A DNA stretch of 64,000 nucleotides, taken from Bisbaumannia sp015645095 (lineage in GTDB: Bacteria; Pseudomonadota; Gammaproteobacteria; Pseudomonadales; Halomonadaceae). Where the stretch lies: NCBI GenBank assembly GCA_036871055.1, contig CP141893.1, forward strand, positions 1,178,001-1,242,000, given 5' to 3'. Position 1 is the first letter of the stretch. Each line of letters opens with the position of its first letter. This document shows positions 18,869 to 28,619 of this stretch, one piece after another. A model generated the notes under the pieces. The model was not told where the DNA came from and did no database searches. It worked only from the letters and a program-made list of their open reading frames with translations. Both the position numbers and the translations under genes were made by a program.

Positions 18869-20086
18869 ATGAGCTTTTCCCAGGCACTGAGTGGCTTGAA
18901 CTCCGCCGCCTCCAAGTTGGGCGTGGTGGGCAACAATATCGCCAACTCCCAGACCGTCGGCTTCAAGGGCTCCGGCGTGCAGTTCGCCGATGTCTATGCC
19001 GGCTCCGTGGGCCTTGGCACCCGGGTCAGCGCGGTACTGCAGAACTTCTCCGAGGGCAACCTGGAGACCACCAACCGCAACCTGGACCTGGCCATCGCCG
19101 GCCAGGGGTTCTACCGCTTTCAGCAGCCCAGCGGCGAGGTGATCTACTCCCGCAACGGTCAGCTCTCCATGAACGCCGATGGCGACCTGGTCAATGCCCA
19201 GGGCGCCAAGATCATGGGCTATGGCCTGGAAGATGCCAACGACCCCTTCTCCGCGGTGGCCGCCGGCGGCGAACCGGTGGCCATCAATGTGCCTTCCGAC
19301 GATATGCCGGCCCAGGCCACCGAAAACCTGAATCTCAAGCTCAACCTGGATGCCGGTGAGCCGGTAATCGCAGCGGCTTTCGATGCGGATGACTCCACCA
19401 CCTATAACTATTCCACCTCCGCCAGCGTCTTCGACTCCCAGGGCAATGCCCGCAACCTGACGCTGTTCTATACCAAGACCGGAGCCAATACCTGGGAAGT
19501 CAATGCCCGTCTTAGTGGTGGCCCTGCTGGAGCCGGTGAGCATTTCGACAGTATTGGGGACCTGACCTTCGATGCCAATGGTGTGTTGAATGGCTATACC
19601 TCGGAGAACCTCACCTTCCCCCTGGCGGGAGAGGGGTTCGCGGATCTGACATTCGATTTCGATATGACCGGCACCACCCAGTTCGCCAATACCTCCACGG
19701 TCAATGATCTGACTCAGGATGGCTATACCTCCGGGACCCTGGTGGGCATCACGATCGAGAGCAATGGCACCGTGATGCGCAACTACTCCAACGAGAAGTC
19801 GCTGGCCGCCGGTCAGATCGTCCTGGCCAGCTTCCGCAACCCGGAGGGCCTGAAGCCGGAGGGCGATAATGGCTGGGTGGCCACCGAGGCGTCGGGGGCG
19901 GAGCTGCGCGGGGTTCCCGGAACCGGCCTGCTGGGCACCGTCGAGTCCGGGGCCATCGAGACCTCCAACGTGGACATGGCCCGGGAGCTGGTGGAAATGA
20001 TCGTCACCCAGCGGGCCTACCAGGCCAACTCCCAGACCATCAAGACCCAGGATGAGGTCCTGCAGACCGCCATCAACCTGCGCTGA
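18869..20086 (+). CDS. flgE: Flagellar hook protein FlgE
   Basis: The 405-residue hook monomer has the rod/hook N-terminus (ALSGLNSAASKLGVVGNNIA) and C-terminus (TSNVDMARELVEMIVTQRAY). The middle (about 170-290) holds surface domains in the assembled hook. This section, about 19380-19760, has more AT-rich codon choice than both ends. GAGGAAG precedes the ATG at 18869. Confidence 0.96.
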   Translation: MSFSQALSGLNSAASKLGVVGNNIANSQTVGFKGSGVQFADVYAGSVGLGTRVSAVLQNFSEGNLETTNRNLDLAIAGQGFYRFQQPSGEVIYSRNGQLSMNADGDLVNAQGAKIMGYGLEDANDPFSAVAAGGEPVAINVPSDDMPAQATENLNLKLNLDAGEPVIAAAFDADDSTTYNYSTSASVFDSQGNARNLTLFYTKTGANTWEVNARLSGGPAGAGEHFDSIGDLTFDANGVLNGYTSENLTFPLAGEGFADLTFDFDMTGTTQFANTSTVNDLTQDGYTSGTLVGITIESNGTVMRNYSNEKSLAAGQIVLASFRNPEGLKPEGDNGWVATEASGAELRGVPGTGLLGTVESGAIETSNVDMARELVEMIVTQRAYQANSQTIKTQDEVLQTAINLR

Positions 20087-20100
20087 TGGGAGCCTGAACC

Positions 20101-20841
20101 ATGGATCGTATCCTCTATACCGCCATGAGCGGCGCCAAGCAGAGCATGGACCAGCAGGCGGTGGTCAGCCACAACCTGGCCAATACCGCCACCAGCGGTT
20201 TCCGGGCCCAGCTGCACGCCATGCGGGCGGTGCCGGTACAGGGCGACGGGCTCTTGCCCACCCGTGCCTCGGTGGCTGCCACCACCCCGGGGGCCGACTT
20301 CTCGCCGGGGCCCATCAGCACGACGGGGCGTGAGCTGGACGTGGCCATCGATGGGCAGGGCTGGCTGGCGGTGCAGGCCCCGGACGGCACCGAGGCCTAT
20401 ACCCGCCGCGGCGATATCCAGGTCGATGGCGACGGCGTGCTGCGGGTCGCCGGTCACCCGGTGATCGGCGATGGTGGCCCCATGGTGGTGCCGCTCGGCG
20501 CGCGACTCTCCATGGGGGCCGACGGCACCGTCAGCGCTATCGGCGAGGGGCAGCAGGCGGATGCGCTGATGGACGTGGGGCGCCTCAAGCTGGTCAACCC
20601 CGGCGAGGCGGGCCTGGTGCGCGGCGATGATGGCCTGTTTCGCGCGCCCGCCGGGGCACTGCCCCAGGACGAGGACGTGCGCCTGGTCAGCGGCAGCCTG
20701 GAAGGCAGCAACGTCAGCGCCATCGAGGCGATGGTGTCGATGATCGACGTGGCGCGGCGTTACGAGATGCAGATGAAGGTGATCAGCACCGCCGACGAGA
20801 ATGCCCAGCGGGCTAATAACTTGCTCTCCCTGCAGGGCTAA
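20101..20841 (+). CDS. flgF: Flagellar basal-body rod protein FlgF
   Basis: The 246-residue proximal rod protein has the start MDRILYTAMSGAKQSMDQQA, the GRELDVAIDGQGWLAVQ segment and the C-terminal SNVSAIEAMVSMIDVARRYE. It starts 14 bp after flgE and is followed by its paralogue flgG. Confidence 0.96.
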   Translation: MDRILYTAMSGAKQSMDQQAVVSHNLANTATSGFRAQLHAMRAVPVQGDGLLPTRASVAATTPGADFSPGPISTTGRELDVAIDGQGWLAVQAPDGTEAYTRRGDIQVDGDGVLRVAGHPVIGDGGPMVVPLGARLSMGADGTVSAIGEGQQADALMDVGRLKLVNPGEAGLVRGDDGLFRAPAGALPQDEDVRLVSGSLEGSNVSAIEAMVSMIDVARRYEMQMKVISTADENAQRANNLLSLQG

Positions 20842-20865
20842 TCGGACTCAAAGGACGACAGCACG

Positions 20866-21645
20866 ATGATTTCTTCACTGTGGACGGCCAAGACCGGCCT
20901 GGAGTCACAGCAGGTCCAGATGGACGTGATCTCCAACAACCTGGCCAACGTCGGCACCAACGGCTTCAAGCGCTCCCGGGCGGTCTTCGAGGACCTGCTC
21001 TACCAGAACCTGCGCCAACCCGGGGCCAACAACGATATCCAGAACCGCCTGCCCTCCGGCATGCAGGTGGGGACCGGGGTACGCCCGGTGGCTACCGAGC
21101 GCCTGCACTCCCAGGGCGGCCTGGAAGCCACCGAGAACTCTCGGGACCTGGCCATCAACGGCAACGGCTTCTTCCAGGTACTGATGCCCGACGGCACCAC
21201 CGGCTACACCCGGGATGGCAGCTTCCAGCTCGACCAGAACGGTCAGATGGTCACCGCCAACGGCTACCCCCTGGAGCCGGGAGTGATCATTCCGCCCAAT
21301 GCCCTGTCGATCTCCATCGGCGAGGATGGCACCGTCAGCGTGACCACGCCGAACGGCCAGAGCGAGCAGATCAGCCAGCTGCAGCTCGCCACCTTCGTCA
21401 ACCCCACCGGCCTGGAGAGCATCGGCGGTAACCTCTATCGGGAGACCACCGCTTCGGGGCCGGCCAACGTCAACATGCCGGGGATGGACGGGGTCGGCAC
21501 CCTCTATCAGGGCTATGTGGAGACCTCCAACGTCAATGTGGTGGAGGAGATGGTCAACATGATCCAGACCCAGCGGGCCTATGAGATCAACAGCAAGGCG
21601 GTGCAGACCAGCGACGAGATGCTGGCCCGCCTGGCGCAACTCTAG
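20866..21645 (+). CDS. flgG: Flagellar distal rod protein FlgG
   Basis: The 259-residue distal rod protein is highly conserved: SLWTAKTGLESQQVQMDVIS at the start, SRDLAINGNGFFQVLMPDG, and the C-terminal TSNVNVVEEMVNMIQTQRAY. It runs through the L and P rings whose genes follow. Length is standard. Confidence 0.97.
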   Translation: MISSLWTAKTGLESQQVQMDVISNNLANVGTNGFKRSRAVFEDLLYQNLRQPGANNDIQNRLPSGMQVGTGVRPVATERLHSQGGLEATENSRDLAINGNGFFQVLMPDGTTGYTRDGSFQLDQNGQMVTANGYPLEPGVIIPPNALSISIGEDGTVSVTTPNGQSEQISQLQLATFVNPTGLESIGGNLYRETTASGPANVNMPGMDGVGTLYQGYVETSNVNVVEEMVNMIQTQRAYEINSKAVQTSDEMLARLAQL

Positions 21646-21670
21646 GGGCATTGACGTGATGGGAGGGGTG

Positions 21671-22339
21671 ATGCGACATGCCGGCCTGATGCTGTTGGCC
21701 CTGGCCATGCTGGTGCTGGCCGGCTGTGCCCAGATTCCCCGCGCCTCGGTGGTGGGGGAGCAGGAGCAGATCGCGATTCCGGACCGCCCGGCGCCGCTGG
21801 CCAACGGTTCCATCTACCAGGCGCATCGGGGCCACCAGCCGCTGTTCGAGGATCGCCGGCCGCGCATGGTCGGGGATATCCTCACCATCGTCCTGGACGA
21901 GGAGGTCAGCGCCAGCAAGAACTCCCAGTCCAACGCCAACCGCAACGGCTCGGCGAGCCTTAACCTGGCGGAGTTGCCCGATGCCCTGGAGCGGCTCGCC
22001 GAGTACGGCTTCGACCTCTCCGGGACCAATGCCTTCCAGGGCGGTGGCGGTTCCCAGGCCAATAACTCCTTTACCGGCACCATCACGGTCTCGGTGCTGG
22101 AGGTGATGAACAACGGCAACCTGCGGGTGCGCGGCGAGAAGCAGATCGCCATCAACCAGGGCACCGAGTTCATCCGCTTCTCCGGGGTGGTCAATCCGCG
22201 CACCATCACCGCCCAGAACAGCGTGCCTTCCACCCAGGTGGCCGATGCCCGCATCGAGTACGTGGGCGATGGCTATATCAACGAGGCCCAGCACATGGGC
22301 TGGTTGCAGCGCTTCTTCCTGAACATTTCGCCTTTCTGA
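21671..22339 (+). CDS. flgH: Flagellar L-ring lipoprotein FlgH
   Basis: The 222-residue outer-membrane lipoprotein forms the L ring. A lipobox LAGC lies near residue 16 after a hydrophobic stretch. The conserved MVGDILTIVLDEEVSASKNS and the C-terminal GWLQRFFLNISPF fit the family. ATG at 21671 is chosen because it places the signal peptide correctly and GGAGGGG lies just upstream; ATG at 21659 would add four residues. Confidence 0.94.
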   Translation: MRHAGLMLLALAMLVLAGCAQIPRASVVGEQEQIAIPDRPAPLANGSIYQAHRGHQPLFEDRRPRMVGDILTIVLDEEVSASKNSQSNANRNGSASLNLAELPDALERLAEYGFDLSGTNAFQGGGGSQANNSFTGTITVSVLEVMNNGNLRVRGEKQIAINQGTEFIRFSGVVNPRTITAQNSVPSTQVADARIEYVGDGYINEAQHMGWLQRFFLNISPF

Positions 22340-22351
22340 CGAGCCGCCCGC

Positions 22352-23479
22352 ATGATGATTCCGACCCGACCGACCCCGCGACTCGCCATCCACCTGCTGA
22401 CCCTGGCCCTGCTGTGGCTGCTGGCCCTGCCGGCCCAGGCGGAGCGCATCCGCGAGCTGGCCAACTTCGCCGGCGTGCGTGACAACGTCCTGGTGGGGTA
22501 TGGCCTGGTGGTGGGCCTGGACGGCACCGGCGATCAGACCATGCAGGCGCCCTTCACCGGGCAGAGCCTCACCAACATGCTTTCCCAGCTCGGTGTCACG
22601 GTGCCGCCGGGCACCAATATGCAGCTGCGTAACGTGGCGGCGGTGATGGTCACCGCCGACCTGCCGCCCTTCTCGCGGCCGGGGCAGCGCCTCGATGTGG
22701 TGGTCTCCTCGGTGGGTAACGCCCGCAGCCTGCGCGGCGGGACCCTGCTGATGACGCCCCTCAAGGGCGCCGATGGCGATACCTATGCCATCGCCCAGGG
22801 CAACCTGCTGGTGGGCGGCGTCGGCGCCCAGGCGGGGGGCAGCTCGGTGCAGGTCAATCACCAGGCCAGCGGGCGGATCGCCGGCGGCGCCATGGTGGAG
22901 CGGGAGGTCCCCCTCAACCTGGGCGCCAACGGCGGCCTGCTGGAGCTGGAGCTCAAGCAGGCCGACTTCGGCACCGCCCAGCGGGTGGTCGCGGCCATCA
23001 ACCAGGAGTTCGGGCGCGTCGTCGCCGCGGCCCGGGACGGGCGGGTCATCGCCCTGGATGGCCCCCTGGATGCCAATGCCCGGGTCGGCTTCATGGCCCG
23101 GGTAGAGAACCTGAGGGTCACGCCCACCGAGGCGCCGGCGCGGGTGGTGGTCAACTCGCGCACCGGCTCGGTGGTCCTCAACGGCGCGGTGCGCCTGCAT
23201 CGCGCCGCCGTGGCCCATGGCAACCTCTCGATCACCATCGATACCCAGTTCCAGGTCAGCCAGCCGGCGCCCTTCGGCGAGGGCACCACCGTGGTGGTGC
23301 CGGATACCGAGATTCGCATCCAGGAGCAGGATGCCTACCTGCGGGTGGTGGAGGGGGCCGATCTCACCGAGGTGGTCAACGCCCTCAACGCCCTGGGTGC
23401 CACGCCCCAGGACCTGATGTCGATCCTCGAGGCGCTCAAGGCCGCCGGTTCCCTGCGCGCCGAACTGGAGATCCTCTGA
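22352..23479 (+). CDS. flgI: Flagellar P-ring protein FlgI
   Basis: The 375-residue periplasmic P-ring protein has a Sec signal peptide (to about residue 30, ALPAQA) and the conserved ERIRELANFAGVRDNVLVGY. The C-terminal ATPQDLMSILEALKAAGSLR is typical. FlgA assists its assembly. Two adjacent ATG codons open the gene (22352 and 22355). Its stop overlaps the flgJ start as TGATG. Confidence 0.96.
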   Translation: MMIPTRPTPRLAIHLLTLALLWLLALPAQAERIRELANFAGVRDNVLVGYGLVVGLDGTGDQTMQAPFTGQSLTNMLSQLGVTVPPGTNMQLRNVAAVMVTADLPPFSRPGQRLDVVVSSVGNARSLRGGTLLMTPLKGADGDTYAIAQGNLLVGGVGAQAGGSSVQVNHQASGRIAGGAMVEREVPLNLGANGGLLELELKQADFGTAQRVVAAINQEFGRVVAAARDGRVIALDGPLDANARVGFMARVENLRVTPTEAPARVVVNSRTGSVVLNGAVRLHRAAVAHGNLSITIDTQFQVSQPAPFGEGTTVVVPDTEIRIQEQDAYLRVVEGADLTEVVNALNALGATPQDLMSILEALKAAGSLRAELEIL

Positions 23480-24489
23480 TGAGTGTCAACGACCTCTCCG
23501 GTCAGTTCGCCCTGGACGTCCAGGGAGTCCAGCGCCTGCGCCATACCGCCCGCCAGGATGAGCGGGCCGGTCTCGAGGGGGCCGCCCAGCAGTTCGAGGC
23601 GCTGTTTATGCAGCGCATGCTCAAGAGCATGCGCGAGGCCATTCCCGAGGGCGGACTGCTCAACAGCCAGCAGACCCGCTTCTATACCGAGCTCTACGAT
23701 CAGCAGCTGGCCCAGCACTTGACCAGTCGGGGCGGTGGCCTGGGCCTGGCCGAACAGCTGGTCAGCCAGCTGCAGGGGCAACTGGGGCCGGTCGCGCCCT
23801 CGACCGAGGTGGATGAGCTGATCGCGGGCATTCCCCGGGGCACACCGCGCCCCCTGACACCGACCGGTGAGGCATCGGGGCAGGCTCCTGCCGACTTTAT
23901 GCAGGCGCTGGATGCCCAGCGCGCCGCCGTCGAGGAGGCGCGCGAGGCGAATCACGCCGACTTGCCGGCCACCGATGCCGCCCAGGCCGACGATCGCCAG
24001 CGTCCCGGGCATGTGCAGGCCTTCGTCGAGCGGTTGGCCGAGCCGGCCCGGCGGGCCAGTGAGGCCACCGGGGTGCCCGCCGAGCTGATCCTCGCCCAGG
24101 CGGCCCTGGAGACCGGCTGGGGCCGGCGCGGCATTCCCGCTCGGGACGGTGGCGAGAGCCATAACCTCTTCGGTATCAAGGCCGGTCGCCATTGGCGAGG
24201 CGAGACCACCGAGATCGTCACCCATGAATATATCGATGGCCGGCGTACCCGCATCAGCGACAGCTTCCGGGTCTATGACTCCTATGCCGAGGCCTTTACC
24301 GACTATGCGCGGCTGATCGGCACCAACCCCCGCTATGCCGAAGTGACACGGGCCGGCGATGCCGCCCAGGCCGCCCGGGCCCTGCAGGCCGGGGGCTATG
24401 CCACCGACCCGCAGTACGCCAACAAGCTGATCGCGGTGATGGATAGCCTGGGGCCACTATCCGAGGGGGCCCAGCTGGCCAGCCGCTAA
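23479..24489 (+). CDS. flgJ: Rod-cap / peptidoglycan hydrolase FlgJ
   Basis: The 336-residue bifunctional protein has an N-terminal rod-scaffold domain (about 1-100, with FEALFMQRMLKSMREAIPEG) and a C-terminal glucosaminidase domain (about 175-325). The muralytic Glu lies in LAQAALETGWG. It caps the growing rod and opens the cell wall. A proline/alanine-rich linker joins the halves. Translation is coupled to flgI by 1-base overlap. Confidence 0.95.
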   Translation: MSVNDLSGQFALDVQGVQRLRHTARQDERAGLEGAAQQFEALFMQRMLKSMREAIPEGGLLNSQQTRFYTELYDQQLAQHLTSRGGGLGLAEQLVSQLQGQLGPVAPSTEVDELIAGIPRGTPRPLTPTGEASGQAPADFMQALDAQRAAVEEAREANHADLPATDAAQADDRQRPGHVQAFVERLAEPARRASEATGVPAELILAQAALETGWGRRGIPARDGGESHNLFGIKAGRHWRGETTEIVTHEYIDGRRTRISDSFRVYDSYAEAFTDYARLIGTNPRYAEVTRAGDAAQAARALQAGGYATDPQYANKLIAVMDSLGPLSEGAQLASR

Positions 24490-24526
24490 GCTTCTTCCGG
24501 CCCCCGACTTTCTGGCCGCTGTCACC

Positions 24527-24553
24527 TCAAGTTCTGGCGGCCGCCGCCGATAA
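24527..24553 (+). promoter_or_regulatory. Sigma-28 promoter of flgKL
   Basis: TCAAGTTC (24527-24534), an 11-bp gap and a perfect GCCGATAA (24546-24553) lie 31 bp before flgK. It adds late, FliA-dependent expression of the junction proteins. Confidence 0.88.
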
Positions 24554-24583
24554 AAGCATCAACGTCTTCAAGGGAATCGACGC

Positions 24584-26233
24584 ATGAGCCTGTTTTCCAT
24601 CGGCGTCAGCGGCCTGAATGCCGCCCAGAACGCCCTCGCCACCACCGGCAACAACATCACCAATGTCTATACCCCGGGTTACAACCGGGAACTGACGATC
24701 CTCAGCGAGGGGCGTGCCGACAGCGGTGGGGTCCGGGTGCAGGACATCCAGCGTCAGTTCAACCAGTACGTGGCCGGGCAGCTCAATGCCGCCACCAGCA
24801 AGTCCTCGGCGCTCAATACCTACCAGGGGCAGATCAGCCAGATCGATAACCTGCTGGCGGATCGCGAGGCGGGCCTGGCGCCGCTGATGCAGAACTTCTT
24901 CTCCTCCCTGGAGGACCTGGCCGGGGCGCCTTCCGACCCGGCGGCCCGCCAGGGGGTGATCGGCACGGCGGATACTTTGAGTGCCCAGTTCCGCTCCTTC
25001 GACGGCTACCTCGAGGACATGCAGCGGGGCGTCAATGGCCTGATCGGCGACGAGATCACCCAGATCAATAACGCCACCGAGGAGCTGGCCTACCTCAACC
25101 GCGAGATCGCCCTGGCCCGGGCGCGCAGCGGCGAGGCCCCCAACAGCCTGCTCAACCAGCGCGACCACCTGATTCACCAGATCAGCGAGCGCATGGACGT
25201 GCGCCTCACTATCCAGGACGGCAAGAGCTATAACCTCAGCCTGCCCAATGGCCAGCCGCTGGTGGCCGGCACCCAGGCCTTCAAGCTGGAGGCGGTGGCC
25301 TCTCTCGAGGATCCCCAGCGCACCATCGTGGGCTACCGGGACGGCGCCAATAACCTGGTACGCCTGGGGGAGGACGTGATTCAGGGCGGCACCCTGGGGG
25401 GCATCATGACCTTCCGATCCGAATCGCTGGATCGGGTCCAGAATCAGCTCGGTCAGATGGCGGTCTCCCTGGCCGAGGCCTTCAATGCCCAGCATCGTCA
25501 GGGGATCGACCTGAATGGCGATGCCGGTGGGGACCTGTTCGGCATCGGTCAGCCGCTGGCCTATCGCCATGACGCCAACGCCAGCGACGCCTCCCTAGAG
25601 GTGGCCTTCGGTACCTACAACGACCCGGTGGGTGGCCCGGGTGACCTCACCAACCTGGCCGCCACCGGCTATGACGTGACCTTCGACGGCACCGACTACG
25701 TGGTCACCCGCCAGGATAACGGCGCGACCCTGGATCCCGCCGATATCGACCTGACCGGGGGCGTGCTCTCCTTCGGCGGCCTGGAGATCACCATTCAGAA
25801 CGGTCCGCCCGATGCCGGTGATCGCTTCAATGTCCAGCCCCTCAAGCGCGCCGCCGGGGGCATGGAGAACCAGATTCGCGATACCAGCAAGATCGCCGCC
25901 GGCGAAGAGGACTTCAGTGGCGATAACCGCAACGCCCTGGCCCTCCAGTCCCTCCAGGACAAGCAGGTGGTGGGGGGCTCGGCGACCCTGAGCCAGGCCT
26001 ATGGCTCCCTGGTCAGCGACGTGGGCAATCGGAGCAATATCGTCCAGGTGAATGCCTCGGCCCAGCAGGGCCTGACCGACCAGCTCAAGGGGGTGCAGCA
26101 GTCCGAGTCCGGGGTCAACCTGGACGAGGAGTTTGCCAACCTGATGCGTTACCAGCAGTACTACATGGCCAACGCCAAGGTGATCGAGACCGGCACCACG
26201 GTGATCGACACCCTGCTGAACCTGCGCAACTAA
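24584..26233 (+). CDS. flgK: Hook-filament junction protein FlgK (HAP1)
   Basis: The 549-residue junction protein has conserved ends: FSIGVSGLNAAQNALATTGN at the start and GVNLDEEFANLMRYQQYYMA at the end. It is exported with FlgN as chaperone and joins hook to filament with FlgL. The centre contains a variable region (about 320-420). flgL follows after 15 bp. Confidence 0.95.
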   Translation: MSLFSIGVSGLNAAQNALATTGNNITNVYTPGYNRELTILSEGRADSGGVRVQDIQRQFNQYVAGQLNAATSKSSALNTYQGQISQIDNLLADREAGLAPLMQNFFSSLEDLAGAPSDPAARQGVIGTADTLSAQFRSFDGYLEDMQRGVNGLIGDEITQINNATEELAYLNREIALARARSGEAPNSLLNQRDHLIHQISERMDVRLTIQDGKSYNLSLPNGQPLVAGTQAFKLEAVASLEDPQRTIVGYRDGANNLVRLGEDVIQGGTLGGIMTFRSESLDRVQNQLGQMAVSLAEAFNAQHRQGIDLNGDAGGDLFGIGQPLAYRHDANASDASLEVAFGTYNDPVGGPGDLTNLAATGYDVTFDGTDYVVTRQDNGATLDPADIDLTGGVLSFGGLEITIQNGPPDAGDRFNVQPLKRAAGGMENQIRDTSKIAAGEEDFSGDNRNALALQSLQDKQVVGGSATLSQAYGSLVSDVGNRSNIVQVNASAQQGLTDQLKGVQQSESGVNLDEEFANLMRYQQYYMANAKVIETGTTVIDTLLNLRN

Positions 26234-26248
26234 CAAGGAGCGTTTATC

Positions 26249-27457
26249 GTGCGTATCAGTACCGTCACTATGTTCGAGATGAACGTGGCCAGCATGAACC
26301 GTCAGCAGGGCGACTTCCTGAAGGTGGGCCAGCAGATCGCCAGCGGCAAGCGGGTGGTCAACCCCTCCGACGACCCCCAGGCGGCGTCCCGGGCGGTGGG
26401 GGTCTCCCAGTCCAAGGCGGTGACCCAGCAGTATGCCGATGCGCGGGTCAGTGCCCGTAACTCCCTGGCCCAGAGCGAGAGCATTCTCAACAGCGTCAAC
26501 GACGGCATCACCCGGGCCAAGACCCTGCTGCTGCAGGCCTCCAGCGATACCCTGAGCGACGTGGACCGCAACTCCGTGGCCAGCGAGCTCAAGGGGCTCT
26601 ATGAGTCGCTGCTGGGCCAGGCCAATAGCACCGACGGCAACGGCCGCTACCTGTTCGGCGGCTATCGGGACAACGCCCCGCCCTTCGCCAAGGACGCCGG
26701 TGGCCAGGTCCAGTACGAGGGCGATACCCGTAACCGCGAGCAGCGCATCGATAGCTCCCGGCTGATGCCGGTCACCGACAGCGGCGCCGATATCTTCCAG
26801 AGCGTGCATGCCAGTGCCGGCCTGCTGGTCAAGGCGGAAGGCGGCAACGATGGCAATGTCACCTTCGGCTCGCCATTGACCACCGACCTCTCCGATGCCG
26901 ATTATGGCACTCCGCAGGCCATCGAGTTTGCGGTGGATGCAGTAACAGGAGACATCACCTATTCGACGGACGGTGGAACCAGCTTCGCGGCCTATAACCC
27001 CGAAGGCACCCGTATCGAAGTGGCCGGGATGGCGGTGGAGCTCAAGGGCACCCCCGCCGATGGCGACGAGTTGACCCTGGGGCGCGCCACCGAGATGGAG
27101 CCGGACCTCTTCCGCACCTTGGAGAACGCCATCGCGCTCCTCGAGGAACCCGCCGATACCCCGGCCAAGAAGGCCGCCCTGCGCAATACCCTCAATACCA
27201 GCCTGCGCGAACTGGATAATGCCCAGGACAATGTCCTGACGGTGCGCGCCTCGGTAGGGGCCCGGCTCAACGAGCTGGACGTGGTGGACAGCGTGGCCGG
27301 CAATCGCATGCTCAACTACGAGCAGACCCTCTCCGACCTGGTCGACCTCGACTACGTGGAGGCCGCCGCCGAGTACAGCCTGCGCCAGGTGGGGCTGATG
27401 GCGGCCCAGAAGGCCTTCGTCGATATCCAGGGCATGTCGCTCTTCGACCGCATGTAA
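26249..27457 (+). CDS. flgL: Hook-filament junction protein FlgL (HAP3)
   Basis: The 402-residue protein has the flagellin-like N-terminal helix (MNRQQGDFLKVGQQIASGKR, VNPSDDPQAASRAV) and C-terminal DLVDLDYVEAAAEYSLRQVG. It caps the junction on which the filament grows. The start is GTG at 26249 with AAGGAG upstream. A patch around 26880-27010 uses less GC-rich codons and corresponds to the exposed centre. Confidence 0.95.
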   Translation: MRISTVTMFEMNVASMNRQQGDFLKVGQQIASGKRVVNPSDDPQAASRAVGVSQSKAVTQQYADARVSARNSLAQSESILNSVNDGITRAKTLLLQASSDTLSDVDRNSVASELKGLYESLLGQANSTDGNGRYLFGGYRDNAPPFAKDAGGQVQYEGDTRNREQRIDSSRLMPVTDSGADIFQSVHASAGLLVKAEGGNDGNVTFGSPLTTDLSDADYGTPQAIEFAVDAVTGDITYSTDGGTSFAAYNPEGTRIEVAGMAVELKGTPADGDELTLGRATEMEPDLFRTLENAIALLEEPADTPAKKAALRNTLNTSLRELDNAQDNVLTVRASVGARLNELDVVDSVAGNRMLNYEQTLSDLVDLDYVEAAAEYSLRQVGLMAAQKAFVDIQGMSLFDRM

Positions 27458-27472
27458 GGCACAGCCCAAGAC

Positions 27473-27501
27473 AACACGGCCGCCGATCGGGCGGCCGTGT
27501 T
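27473..27501. terminator. Bidirectional terminator between flgL and fliR
   Basis: A 12-bp inverted repeat (AACACGGCCGCC and complement) with a 5-base loop separates the converging flg and fli operons. Confidence 0.88.
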
Positions 27502-27524
27502 GCGTCTGGGGCGTCGTGAGGGAA

Positions 27525-28316
27525 TCAGGCCAGCGGCGCCAGGGCCTCGATCAGCTGGTGCATGACGCCGATCCCTTGGCTGAACAGCCGCGACAGGAAG
27601 CGCCCCAGGTCGGTCATCAGCACCATCAGCAGGAAGAGCCCCACCGTCAGCGAGGTGGGGAAGCCGATATTGAAGACGGTGAGCTGGGGCGCCGAGCGGT
27701 TGAGGATGCCCAGCGACAGGCTGATGATCAGCAGCGAGCCCATCACCGGCAGCGCCAGCAGCATCCCCGAGGTCATGATGGTGCCGCCGTAGCGCACCAG
27801 CATCTCGAAGGCCCCGGCATTCAGTCCCTCCAGCCCGATGGGCAGCACAGTGAAGCTGCGCACCAGGGTCTCCATCACCATCAGGTGGCCGTCGAAGGCG
27901 AGGAACATCAGCAGGGTGATCATGTAGAGCACCCGCGAGAGCACCATGGTGTTGGTGCCGCTCGAGGGGTCGAAGAAGGTGGCGAAGGCCAGGCCCATGG
28001 AGAGGCCGATGAATTCCCCGGTGGCCTGCACCACCGCCAGGGTCACCTGCATCACCAGGCCGATGGCGATACCGATGATCAACTGCTCCACCATGATGCC
28101 GAGGCTCGCCCAGGAGACCAGTGGCACCTGGGGCAGGGGCGGTAGCAGGGGCGCCGCGGCCACCGTCACCAGCACGCCCAGGGCGACCTTCACCTGGTTG
28201 GGCACGCTGGAGTGGCCCCACAGGGGAGCGGCCAGCAGGAAGCCGGTGATGCGCATGAAGGGCCACAGGAAGGCGATCAACCAGCCCTGCAGCTGGGCGA
28301 AGGTGACCTCGACCAT
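27525..28316 (-). CDS. fliR: Flagellar export apparatus protein FliR
   Basis: This 263-residue inner-membrane component of the type III export gate has about six hydrophobic segments. LWPFMRITGFLLAAPLWGHS (17-36) and a Q-x-G-E-F-I-G-like segment (QATGEFIGLSMGLAFATFFD) are recognisable. It is the last gene of the minus-strand fliF-to-fliR block and directly abuts fliQ with no intervening bases. flhB, the usual next gene, is not present here. Confidence 0.94.
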   Translation of the reverse strand: MVEVTFAQLQGWLIAFLWPFMRITGFLLAAPLWGHSSVPNQVKVALGVLVTVAAAPLLPPLPQVPLVSWASLGIMVEQLIIGIAIGLVMQVTLAVVQATGEFIGLSMGLAFATFFDPSSGTNTMVLSRVLYMITLLMFLAFDGHLMVMETLVRSFTVLPIGLEGLNAGAFEMLVRYGGTIMTSGMLLALPVMGSLLIISLSLGILNRSAPQLTVFNIGFPTSLTVGLFLLMVLMTDLGRFLSRLFSQGIGVMHQLIEALAPLA

Positions 28317-28586
28317 CTAGGAGATCATCGTCGGGATATTGGTAAACAGCTCGCGGGTGAAGTCGGTGATGCGCTTGAGCAGCCAGGGCCCGGAGATCAC
28401 CAGCACCGCGAAGACCCCGAGGATCTTGGGAATGAAGGAGAGGGTCATCTCGTTGATCTGGGTGGCGGCCTGGAAGAGGCTGACCAGCAGGCCGGTACTC
28501 AGGGCGGTGAGCAGCAACGGGGCCGCCAGCCACAGGGTCACCTGCATGCCCTGGTAGGCCAGGCTCATCACCATCTCGGGGGTCAT
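28317..28586 (-). CDS. fliQ: Flagellar export apparatus protein FliQ
   Basis: The 89-residue protein has two membrane helices and the typical core SLFQAATQINEMTLSFIPKI. It forms part of the export gate with FliP and FliR. Its length is exactly the family size. Confidence 0.95.
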   Translation of the reverse strand: MTPEMVMSLAYQGMQVTLWLAAPLLLTALSTGLLVSLFQAATQINEMTLSFIPKILGVFAVLVISGPWLLKRITDFTRELFTNIPTMIS

Positions 28587-28619
28587 GGGTGCGCTCCTTG
28601 CCCGCGCTCATGCTCGGGG

